Shown piece after piece: positions 1 to 6,325 of a stretch of 7,796 bases of DNA. Made by a program: the position numbers and the translations under genes. Each line of letters starts with the position of its first letter. Position 1 is the stretch's first letter. Origin of the DNA: Alphaproteobacteria bacterium (GTDB lineage Bacteria > Pseudomonadota > Alphaproteobacteria > Rs-D84 > NBLK01); contig JAFGXE010000076.1 in the NCBI GenBank assembly GCA_016936785.1, positions 1-7,796 of the forward strand. Reading direction: 5' to 3'. The notes under the pieces were generated by a model. That model had not been told where the DNA came from. It did no database searches and worked only from the letters and a program-made list of their open reading frames with translations.

Positions 1-7
1 AGAAAAC

Positions 8-16
8 ATATTCACA
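8..16 (+). promoter_or_regulatory. Possible DnaA box
   Basis: ATATTCACA differs from the consensus TTATNCACA only at the first base. It is a single copy about 460 bp before dnaA, so it may be chance. If real, it could serve autoregulation of dnaA or mark the edge of an origin lying left of the window. Confidence 0.2.
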
Positions 17-163
17 CTTTGAATCTCTTTCTAAAAAAGAACTTATAAAAGGTTAAATCAAAACGTCCTCTCGTTGAAAATTCTTTTCACTTTCGAATCG
101 TTTATGCATTTATTCCTTTTCTTTTTTTAACTCCCTGAAAAAAGACTATAAACACCTTAAAAT

Positions 164-187
164 ATACTTTGATATGAATCAAAGTAT
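164..187. repeat. Perfect 10-bp inverted repeat, possible operator
   Basis: The arms ATACTTTGAT (164-173) and ATCAAAGTAT (178-187) are exact reverse complements separated by ATGA. There is no T-run directly after either arm, so it does not look like an intrinsic terminator. Its size and symmetry suit a site for a dimeric regulator. It partly overlaps the -35 position of a possible leftward promoter whose -10 would be TATAGT (complement of 145-150). No known regulator consensus was recognised. Confidence 0.4.
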
Positions 188-373
188 TCTATTTTGAATC
201 TCTGAAGTCCTATGGAATCTGCCATTTCTTTGAAAAGATGTACTTTATTAAAAAATCTGTCAAACCTAAATCCGTCAAGTCGAAAAAAATAATATTTTCC
301 TTTTTTTTTGAAATTTTTTCCTCCATTCTGTTTTCCAGATGATAAAACGATTCGGAATGTTAAATTGAGGAGT

Positions 374-449
374 TTGACAATCTGAATGGTTTTTAAGATA
401 GACGTTTTGCTTAATCATCTTGAGGGTAACCACCAGCATTAAATATTAA
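374..449 (+). promoter_or_regulatory. Candidate dnaA promoter region
   Basis: Two overlapping possibilities are visible. The first is a perfect -35 TTGACA (374-379), followed at 17-bp spacing by a weak -10 GATAGA (397-402). The second is TTGAGG (420-425) followed at 18-bp spacing by TATTAA (444-449), which would give a leader of about 25 bases. Alphaproteobacterial -10 elements are often weak, so the perfect -35 makes the first candidate reasonable, but neither is certain. Confidence 0.35.
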
Positions 450-479
450 TACATCACGTAAAAGGGAAGAAGGAGAGAA

Positions 480-1835
480 ATGGGGAACGTTGAACAGACT
501 TTTATCAATTTAAAAGAACAACTGAGACAACGTGTCGGAGAGGCTTCATTTTCGAGCTGGTTGTCTACCCTCGCCTTTCATAACTTTAAAGATGGATGCG
601 TCACGCTTTCAGCACCGTCAAAATTCTCTGCAGATTATATCAAACGGAATTTTCAAAAAGAAATTTTTGCTCTCTTCCACGAATCTTTTTCAGATGTTAA
701 TGAACTTAATATTACGGTTCATCATACTCACAACACTGAATCTGAAACAAAGAAAATACCTTCACTACAACCGGTTATGAACACAAATATTGCTCATATC
801 GAGCCCGATTGGTACATACAAAGTATTCTTAATGACACCTACACGTTTGACCGCTTTGTGATAGGGGAATCAAACGAATTTGCATGTGTTGCTTCTAAAC
901 GAATCGCACAAAGCGATCAAAAACTTTTTAATCCCTATTTTATATATGCTGGCGTTGGACTTGGGAAAACACATCTGCTTCACGCAATTGCCCATGAAAT
1001 TCAAACAATTTCTCCAAACCGGCGAGTCCTTTATACCTCTGTGCAAAGATTCTTCGATTCGTATGTTCGTTTGATTAAACAAAATCAAGTTCATCAATTT
1101 AAAGAGCAATTTAAAAATGTCGATGTTCTTTTGATTGATGACTTTCAATTTATTGATGGCAAAAAATCATTCCAACAAGAGTTTCTTTATATTTTGAATT
1201 CTTTTGTTGAACAAGGTAAACAAATTGTTATTTCTAGCAATCGCCCACCCAATGTTCTCGATTTATCTCCAGCATTGAAATCACGTCTCATTTCAGGTCT
1301 TGTCGCAGATATGGGAAAACCAGACGCATCGCATCGTTTTGAGATTCTTCAAAATAAGTCAGATCTTCTTGGAACGCGCCTTCCTGAATCTATTTTGAAT
1401 TTTCTTGTTGAAACTTTGCCTCACAACATTCGTGAGCTCGAAGGAGGCCTGAGACGCGTTGTTGCGTATGCCGAACTCATGAATCGGAGTTTAAATCTTT
1501 CTGATATAAAAAATGCGCTCAAAGATTTGATTTCTGTCGCCACCAAAACAATTGATCTGGATTTGATCCTAATAAAAACATCCACTTATCTTGGTGTACG
1601 TGAATCAGAAATTATGTCAAAGCAACGCACACATCGCATTGTCTACGCAAGACGTCTTGTGATCTACCTTGCGACGCGTTTAACCGACCTTTCTTGTTCT
1701 GAGATTGCACGCCGACTCGGCGGAAAAGATCATACAACTATTCTTTATGCAGTGCGTGCAATTGAAAAAGAACAAAAAACAACCCCTCAACTTTTCGATG
1801 ATATTCAAGCCATTGAAACAATTATAAAAACATGA
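480..1835 (+). CDS. dnaA: Chromosomal replication initiator protein DnaA
   Basis: DnaA is the AAA+ ATPase that binds DnaA boxes, opens oriC and loads the replicative helicase. The 451 residues show a domain I (about 1-75, with the typical SFSSWL motif), a short linker, an AAA+ domain with Walker A GVGLGKTH (158-165), Walker B LLIDD (217-221), sensor 1 (251-256), arginine finger R269 and sensor 2 HNIRELEGG (315-323), and a C-terminal DNA-binding domain with GGKDHTT (414-420). Oddities: the first Walker A position is A157; sensor 1 has N254 where E. coli has D269; box VII has A265 where E. coli has R281; and the signature has K416 instead of the usual Arg. The start is supported by AAGGAG (470-475), 4 bases before ATG. 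The stop overlaps the tpiA start as ATGA, implying co-transcription and translational coupling. Confidence 0.97.
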   Translation: MGNVEQTFINLKEQLRQRVGEASFSSWLSTLAFHNFKDGCVTLSAPSKFSADYIKRNFQKEIFALFHESFSDVNELNITVHHTHNTESETKKIPSLQPVMNTNIAHIEPDWYIQSILNDTYTFDRFVIGESNEFACVASKRIAQSDQKLFNPYFIYAGVGLGKTHLLHAIAHEIQTISPNRRVLYTSVQRFFDSYVRLIKQNQVHQFKEQFKNVDVLLIDDFQFIDGKKSFQQEFLYILNSFVEQGKQIVISSNRPPNVLDLSPALKSRLISGLVADMGKPDASHRFEILQNKSDLLGTRLPESILNFLVETLPHNIRELEGGLRRVVAYAELMNRSLNLSDIKNALKDLISVATKTIDLDLILIKTSTYLGVRESEIMSKQRTHRIVYARRLVIYLATRLTDLSCSEIARRLGGKDHTTILYAVRAIEKEQKTTPQLFDDIQAIETIIKT

Positions 1836-2518
1836 AGAAATTAATTTGCGCAAATTGGAAAATGAGTCTGTCTCGAGAGGAATCGCTTCATCTCACATCT
1901 ACTCTTGGGTCTGAAAGCTTTCCTTCAAAAGCACAGGTTATTTTACATCCCTCTTTTCTATTCCTTACAGAAATTGTTGAAATGCTCAAGGGGACAAAAA
2001 TTGCCATCGGGGCACAAGATTGCTCTGCCTTTGACAAAGGGGCTTACACAGGGCAAATTCGTGCGAAAAACCTTGCAGAAATTGGCTGTGTGACCGTTAT
2101 TCTTGGACATTCCGAACGTCGCTCCTTTGAAACAAATATTGATATTCAAGAAAAAGCAAAACAAGCACAGAAAGCAGGCCTTCTTCCGATTATTTGTGTG
2201 GGTGAGAATGACCCGAAACAACGCGCAAAAATTCTCACACAACAAATTCAAGAATGTTGTCCTAAAACAGGAAACTTTATTCTTGCCTACGAACCCCTTT
2301 ATGCCATTGGTTCAGGACAATCAGCCTCTTTATCTGAAATTCATGAAGCGGCAAGTCTGATTAAGAGTCTTCAACCGAGTTCACCTGTTATTTATGGTGG
2401 ATCTGTTAGCCCGTCTAATGCCGGGGAAATTCTATCTTTAGACTCTATCGACGGTGTTCTTGTCGGTGGCGCATCGCTTAAAGCAGAGTCATTTTTGAAA
2501 ATTATTCAATCTATTTAA
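1832..2518 (+). CDS. tpiA: Triosephosphate isomerase
   Basis: The product interconverts dihydroxyacetone phosphate and glyceraldehyde 3-phosphate in cytoplasmic glycolysis and gluconeogenesis. All catalytic residues are visible: N8 and K10 in ANWKM, H93 in LGHSERR and E154 in AYEPLYAIGSG. The phosphate-binding motifs YGGSVSP (188-194) and VGGASLK (211-217) are also present. At 228 residues it is shorter than the usual 245-255; the shortening is mainly between the ICVGE segment (121-125) and the catalytic glutamate. The loop 6 hinge reads EPLYAIG, with Y157 where most enzymes have Trp. The ATG lies within the dnaA stop (ATGA) and no Shine-Dalgarno is evident, so translation probably depends on ribosomes finishing dnaA. 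No terminator is seen after it. Confidence 0.96.
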   Translation: MKKLICANWKMSLSREESLHLTSTLGSESFPSKAQVILHPSFLFLTEIVEMLKGTKIAIGAQDCSAFDKGAYTGQIRAKNLAEIGCVTVILGHSERRSFETNIDIQEKAKQAQKAGLLPIICVGENDPKQRAKILTQQIQECCPKTGNFILAYEPLYAIGSGQSASLSEIHEAASLIKSLQPSSPVIYGGSVSPSNAGEILSLDSIDGVLVGGASLKAESFLKIIQSI

Positions 2519-2526
2519 GAATATTG

Positions 2527-3687
2527 TTAAGCTGATTTTCCGGCAACATACCCACTCGACCACGCCCACTGGAGATTATATCCCCCGAGCCAGCCTGTCA
2601 CATCAAGGACTTCTCCAATAAAATAAAGGCGGGAAACTTTTTTTGATTCCATTGTTTGAGAAGAAATTTCATTTGTATCCACCCCCCCACGTGTCACTTC
2701 GGCAAGCGTATATCCTGCCGTCCGAGACGGAATAAGTTTCCAATTCTGGATTAGATCACTCTGTTTTTGGAGATCCCCGTCTTTCATATCACCAATCTGT
2801 TTATCTAATTGTTGTGTGATGAATTTTGCAAACTGTGTAGGAAAGATTTGAGAAAGAATAGTCGATAAATTCTTTTTTGGATTCTCCATTTTTTGTTTTT
2901 TCAACCAAATAAACACATCTCCCTGTGGGTAAAAATTAACTAAAATTTCTTGTCCTTTCTGCCAATAGGATGAAATTTGTAAAACAGCAGGCCCGCTTAT
3001 GCCACGGTGTGTAAAAAGCAACGAGTCTTCAAAAGATTTTTTTCCAATACTTAATCGCACGGGAAGCGAAATCCCGGCAAGCTCTTTAAAACTTTTTTCA
3101 TCTGATAAAATAAACGGCACAAGTGCGGGAGATGCAGGAATAATTTTATGCCCAAATTGCTTGGCAATTTTATGCCCAAAATCTGTCGCGCCGAGAACAG
3201 GATAAGATAATCCACCTGTTGCGATAATAAGGCTTTTACTTTGAATCATGCCATGGGATGTTTCAATTTGAAAGTTATCTAACTTTGAAATTGTTTTAAC
3301 CGTCGTTTCAAGTTGAAAATTAACTCCTTGCGACTCATCTTTCAGAAGATCTATTAAAGACTGAGAATGGTCTTTGCAAAAGAGCTGTCCCGCTGATTTT
3401 TCCGTATACATCAGTCCTTTTTTTTGAACCCAATGTAAAAAATCATGCGGAGAAAATTGTGCAAGAGCGGAAATACAAAACTTTGGATTTTCTGAAAGAT
3501 AGTTGTGCCATGTGGCATTGAGATTTGTAAAATTACAGCGTCCACCACCTGAAATTTTTACTTTCCGACATATTTCAGAACCATGATCAATCAGACACAC
3601 AGATTTCCCGCGATTCTTTGATTCAATACCACAAAAGAGACCACTTGCCCCTGCTCCAATAATAACAACATCGTATGTTTTTTTCAT
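2527..3687 (-). CDS. FAD-dependent oxidoreductase, BaiN/RdsA (HI0933-like) family
   Basis: This is a 386-residue flavoprotein of the HI0933/YhiN/BaiN group. Evidence is the N-terminal dinucleotide-binding motif IIGAGASG (9-16), the family block SGGGRCNFTN (46-55), ATGGLSYPVLGATDFGH (156-172), FTHRGISGPAVLQIS (225-239), and the C-terminal FAD-binding block from GEVLDVTGWLGGYN (358-371) to SSGYVAG. The length is normal for the family. Members include a bile-acid dehydroxylation enzyme and RdsA-type proteins, but the substrate of most is unknown and cannot be read here. The ATG at 3687 is preferred because MKKTYDVVIIG is the normal start. An in-frame TTG at 3705, preceded by AAGGA, would add six residues and cannot be excluded. 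It is convergent with tpiA, with 8 bp between stops, and divergent from lemA. Confidence 0.93.
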   Translation of the reverse strand: MKKTYDVVIIGAGASGLFCGIESKNRGKSVCLIDHGSEICRKVKISGGGRCNFTNLNATWHNYLSENPKFCISALAQFSPHDFLHWVQKKGLMYTEKSAGQLFCKDHSQSLIDLLKDESQGVNFQLETTVKTISKLDNFQIETSHGMIQSKSLIIATGGLSYPVLGATDFGHKIAKQFGHKIIPASPALVPFILSDEKSFKELAGISLPVRLSIGKKSFEDSLLFTHRGISGPAVLQISSYWQKGQEILVNFYPQGDVFIWLKKQKMENPKKNLSTILSQIFPTQFAKFITQQLDKQIGDMKDGDLQKQSDLIQNWKLIPSRTAGYTLAEVTRGGVDTNEISSQTMESKKVSRLYFIGEVLDVTGWLGGYNLQWAWSSGYVAGKSA

Positions 3688-3712
3688 TTTAATATAGTAC
3701 CTCAAAAAATCC

Positions 3713-3741
3713 TTGAAAGAAAGAATAAATAACGGTAAAAG
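3713..3741 (+). promoter_or_regulatory. Candidate promoter for lemA-DUF2207
   Basis: TTGAAA (3713-3718) and TAAAAG (3736-3741) are spaced 17 bp apart in the short divergent intergenic region. They match sigma-70 consensus at 5/6 and 4/6. A start near 3748 would give a leader of about 43 bases before lemA. In such AT-rich DNA a chance match is possible. Confidence 0.3.
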
Positions 3742-3790
3742 TTAATGAATGCTGAAATAAATAGCATCACAAAAAAATTAAGGATTCTCT

Positions 3791-4417
3791 ATGCTTAATC
3801 TTCTGTTTATTCTTGTCATTGGGACAATTGGATTTTCTCTATTTCAGACACCGCAACTTATGCCCCTCCATTACGGATTAATCGGCATTGCTGTTTTGCT
3901 TGGTTTTCTGATGGTCATTTACAATAGAATGGTCCGTTTTAAAAACTTTGTGGAAGAAGGCTGGAGTGGCATAGATGTTCAGCTTAAGCGTCGTTTTGTT
4001 CTTCTCCCAAATCTCATTGAATCTGTTAAAGGCTATGCGAAACATGAAAAAACAACTTTTGAAGATATTGTGAAAGCGCGTCAAATGCCTTCTCAAAAAA
4101 ATCTTCAAGAAACAGCGCAGAATGAAAATATGATTTCATCAACGCTTAAATCTATTTTTGCTCTCTCTGAAGCTTATCCCGATCTTAAGGCCAATGAGAA
4201 CTTTAAACTCCTTCAAAAGCAACTCACAGAAATTGAAAATACATTACAGCTCGCGCGTCGTTATTATAATGGCACAATTCGTGCTTATAACATTGCACGT
4301 GAAACATTCCCCGCAAATTTAATTTGTGGCGTTCTTGGTTTTAAAGAAAAAGAATACTTTGAAATCGAAAATGCACTTGAACGACAAAATGTAAAGGTTT
4401 CTCTTTCATGCGATTAA
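3791..4417 (+). CDS. LemA family membrane protein
   Basis: The 208-residue product matches the LemA family: YNRMVRFKNFVEEGWSGIDVQ-type start of the core (44 onward), LKRRFVLLPNLIESVKGYAKHE (65-86), AYPDLKANENFKLLQ (128-142), and ARRYYNGTIRAYN with ETFPANL (155-177). LemA proteins are membrane-anchored with a helical domain, and their biochemical role is poorly defined. Two hydrophobic segments (about 3-18 and 28-44) precede the core, where most family members have a single anchor, so the helical domain's side depends on both segments spanning the membrane. AAGGA (3780-3784), 6 bases before ATG, supports the start. Its last 10 bases overlap the DUF2207 gene, a pairing often found in bacteria, suggesting the two products act together at the membrane. 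Confidence 0.93.
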   Translation: MLNLLFILVIGTIGFSLFQTPQLMPLHYGLIGIAVLLGFLMVIYNRMVRFKNFVEEGWSGIDVQLKRRFVLLPNLIESVKGYAKHEKTTFEDIVKARQMPSQKNLQETAQNENMISSTLKSIFALSEAYPDLKANENFKLLQKQLTEIENTLQLARRYYNGTIRAYNIARETFPANLICGVLGFKEKEYFEIENALERQNVKVSLSCD

Positions 4418-6264
4418 TCTCTTTTCTCATTCTTTTATCTTCTCTTTCTGTAGGTCATGCAACAGAGCGAATCCTATCGTTTAAAAGTGACATTCAGATT
4501 CAAAAAGATGCCTCTCTTCTTGTCACGGAAACGATTCAAGTAAAAGCTGAAGGAGATAAGATAAAACGCGGAATATACCGTGAATTTCCAACACACTACA
4601 CCGACCGTCATGGATTAAATTTTAAGACAACATTTGATGTGAAGAATGTTCTACGCGATGGACAACCTGAAAACTTCCATATTAATGAAAAATCCAACGG
4701 ATTCATTGTTTATTTTGGTCGCTCAGATATTTTTCTCAAAGAAGGCATTTATACTTACAGCCTTACCTACAAAACAAATCGTCAAATCGGCTATTTTGAC
4801 GACTTTGATGAGCTTTATTGGAACGTTACTGGAAATGGTTGGGACTTCGAGATAGAATCCGCTGAAGCAACAATTTCACTCCCCTCAAAGTTGGATAAAT
4901 TTATCTCAACAGCTGGTTATACTGGCGCACAAGGTTCTAAAGAACAAGATTACACACAAGATAAAAAAACATTTAAAACAACACGTTCTCTTCATCCTCT
5001 AGAAGGACTTACCGTTGCTGTTTCTTTTCCGAAAGGCCTTGTTTATCAACCGACTCAAGAAGATGTTCTGAAAGAAAAAATTAATGACAATCGTCTTTTT
5101 CTCATAAGTCTTATTTTTCTTCTTCTTGCTTTTTTATTCTTTTACAAAAATTGGAAAAAAGTAGGAAAGGATCCTGAAAAACGTCCCATTTATCCTGAGT
5201 TCTATCCGCCACAAAATTGGTCTCCAGCAGATATGCGCTATATTCTCAAACGCACAATTGATAAGAAAAGCTATGGCGCATCACTTATTAATCTTGCTGT
5301 TAAAGGCTGGCTCTCTATTCAAAAGACAGGATCAGAATACACCCTCTTAAAAGACACAAAAACAGAAAAAGACAAGAACACTTCCCGTGCGGATATCTCT
5401 CTTTTCAAAGGCCTTTTAGAAAACACAGAATCACTCTTACTTGATAATAAAAATTATCTCGTAATTGGAGAAGCTTTGCGTCTATTCAAGAAAAAAGTAG
5501 AAGGAAATCACACGACTATTTACTACAAAAGTAATATATCGTATCTTTGGAAAGGTATTTTACTTTCATTCATTTCACTTTTTCTTGCTATTTTGGGTTC
5601 TTCATCACCCGGAGCTGGCCCTCTTTCAATTTGGTTTATTGTTTGGACGATTGGGTGCTTTACGCTCTTTAAAACCTACCGAAATTCACTCAAGCAAAAT
5701 GGCTTTTTTACAAACTTACTCTTCACATTTTTTGTAATTCCATTTTTTGCAGGCTGGGGATTGGGGATTCTCGGATTTCTAACTTTAGGTCAATATGCTC
5801 TCCTTTTTATCACCCTTCTTATCGCAATTCTTAACCTTACTTTCATCCGACTGATGCCAGCACCAACAATCGCGGGACAACGCGCAACAGAACTGATTGA
5901 AGGGTTTAGACTTTATCTTGAGACAGCAGAAAAACTCAGACTTGAAGGTCTTCATCCTCCTGATATTACACCTGACGTTTTTGAGAAATATCTCCCTTAT
6001 GCCATTGCACTTGAAGTCGAAAATGCTTGGGCAAAGAACTTTGTCGCAACACTCAAAATGGCAGACCTAGATCCCTCTAATTTACCCCAACTTAAATGGA
6101 TCAATACTGATATTTCTTCTTTGACTACCGCCGTGTCTTCTGTCTCTTCAGGACTTTCTTCTCATATTTCTTCTTCATCCTACGCCCCAGGATCATCTTC
6201 TGGTTCAAGCGGAAGTGGATCTTCTGGTGGCGGTGGCGGCGGCGGTGGCGGCGGCGGTTGGTAA
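4408..6264 (+). CDS. DUF2207 domain membrane protein with Gly-rich tail
   Basis: This is a 618-residue predicted membrane protein of unknown function. It has a signal peptide (about 1-18, cleavage likely after SVGHA), an extracytoplasmic DUF2207 domain (about 20-215, with the typical YWNVTGNGWDFEIESAEATI segment at 137-156), and a transmembrane segment (229-247). A predicted cytoplasmic part follows, including ASLINLAVKGWLSI (291-304), then three to four further membrane segments (about 379-398, 405-421, 433-480). The next domain contains ATELIEGFRLYLETAEKLRL (493-512) and FEKYLPYAIALEVENAWA (525-542). A Ser-rich stretch (568-606) leads to eleven Gly and a final Trp, a tail common in this family. 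The gene starts inside lemA by 10 bases with AAAGG about 10 bases upstream, so coupling is likely. A strong terminator follows. Confidence 0.92.
   Translation: MRLISFLILLSSLSVGHATERILSFKSDIQIQKDASLLVTETIQVKAEGDKIKRGIYREFPTHYTDRHGLNFKTTFDVKNVLRDGQPENFHINEKSNGFIVYFGRSDIFLKEGIYTYSLTYKTNRQIGYFDDFDELYWNVTGNGWDFEIESAEATISLPSKLDKFISTAGYTGAQGSKEQDYTQDKKTFKTTRSLHPLEGLTVAVSFPKGLVYQPTQEDVLKEKINDNRLFLISLIFLLLAFLFFYKNWKKVGKDPEKRPIYPEFYPPQNWSPADMRYILKRTIDKKSYGASLINLAVKGWLSIQKTGSEYTLLKDTKTEKDKNTSRADISLFKGLLENTESLLLDNKNYLVIGEALRLFKKKVEGNHTTIYYKSNISYLWKGILLSFISLFLAILGSSSPGAGPLSIWFIVWTIGCFTLFKTYRNSLKQNGFFTNLLFTFFVIPFFAGWGLGILGFLTLGQYALLFITLLIAILNLTFIRLMPAPTIAGQRATELIEGFRLYLETAEKLRLEGLHPPDITPDVFEKYLPYAIALEVENAWAKNFVATLKMADLDPSNLPQLKWINTDISSLTTAVSSVSSGLSSHISSSSYAPGSSSGSSGSGSSGGGGGGGGGGGW
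6226..6258 (+). repeat. GGT/GGC triplet tract encoding eleven glycines
   Basis: Eleven consecutive glycine codons (GGT and GGC only) form an almost pure G+C island within AT-rich DNA, just before TGG TAA. The tract is in frame, so length changes by whole triplets would alter the tail without shifting the frame. Glycine-rich tails are typical of DUF2207 proteins. Confidence 0.85.
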
Positions 6265-6272
6265 ACTGATTT

Positions 6273-6298
6273 AAAAATCCCCTTACTTGGGGATTTTT
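6273..6298. terminator. Bidirectional intrinsic terminator
   Basis: AAAAATCCCC (6273-6282) and GGGGATTTTT (6289-6298) form a perfect 10-bp stem with loop TTACTT. T-rich sequence follows on the + strand (to about 6310). The A-run on the left arm provides the U-run for leftward transcripts. It lies 8 bases after the DUF2207 stop and 27 bases after the hydrolase stop on the opposite strand, so it can end both convergent operons. Confidence 0.92.
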
Positions 6299-6325
6299 CT
6301 ATTTTCTTTTTATCGAAAATAATCT

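Larger units (their letters stand above)
1..479. other. AT-rich non-coding region upstream of dnaA
   Basis: This stretch holds no convincing gene. It contains long T and A runs (notably about 299-320), a perfect 10-bp inverted repeat (164-187), an 11-bp direct repeat TTTGAATCTCT at 18-28 and 193-203, and an imperfect pair TCTGTCAA (256-263) and TCCGTCAA (271-278) spaced 15 bp start to start. Promoter-like elements lie near its right end. Only one near-consensus DnaA box was found, so a replication origin is not supported here, although dnaA follows. In many alphaproteobacteria oriC is not next to dnaA. What lies left of position 1 cannot be seen, so the region may also carry the promoter of a divergent gene. 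Confidence 0.6.

Noticed and set aside
212..292. 26-codon rightward ORF starting MESAISLKRC
   Set aside because: No ribosome site precedes it, and there is no recognisable motif or coding signal.
295..320. Poly-T run as an intrinsic terminator
   Set aside because: No GC-rich stem precedes the T-run on either strand; it is likely compositional or part of an AT-rich promoter region.
21..353. Cluster of GANTC (CcrM-type) sites before dnaA
   Set aside because: Six sites are present (21, 95, 176, 196, 215, 349), but a hand count gives about eleven in the 1356-bp dnaA gene, so the enrichment is only about 1.5-fold and may be chance.
386..442. 18-codon rightward ORF that could be a dnaA leader peptide
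   Set aside because: No ribosome site precedes it and it overlaps the second promoter candidate; it has no leader-like codon bias.
1..479. Replication origin upstream of dnaA
   Set aside because: Only one near-consensus DnaA box (8-16) was found and no box cluster. AT-richness alone is not enough, since much of the window is AT-rich.
870..1148. Open frames on the minus strand within dnaA, and similar frames inside tpiA, the flavoprotein gene, lemA, the DUF2207 gene and lysS
   Set aside because: They lie wholly within genes with clear family motifs and their products show no recognisable domain.
3688..3705. TTG start extending the flavoprotein by six residues
   Set aside because: AAGGA lies 4 bases before it, but the MKKTYDVVIIG start at 3687 fits the family better. 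It is kept as an alternative only.
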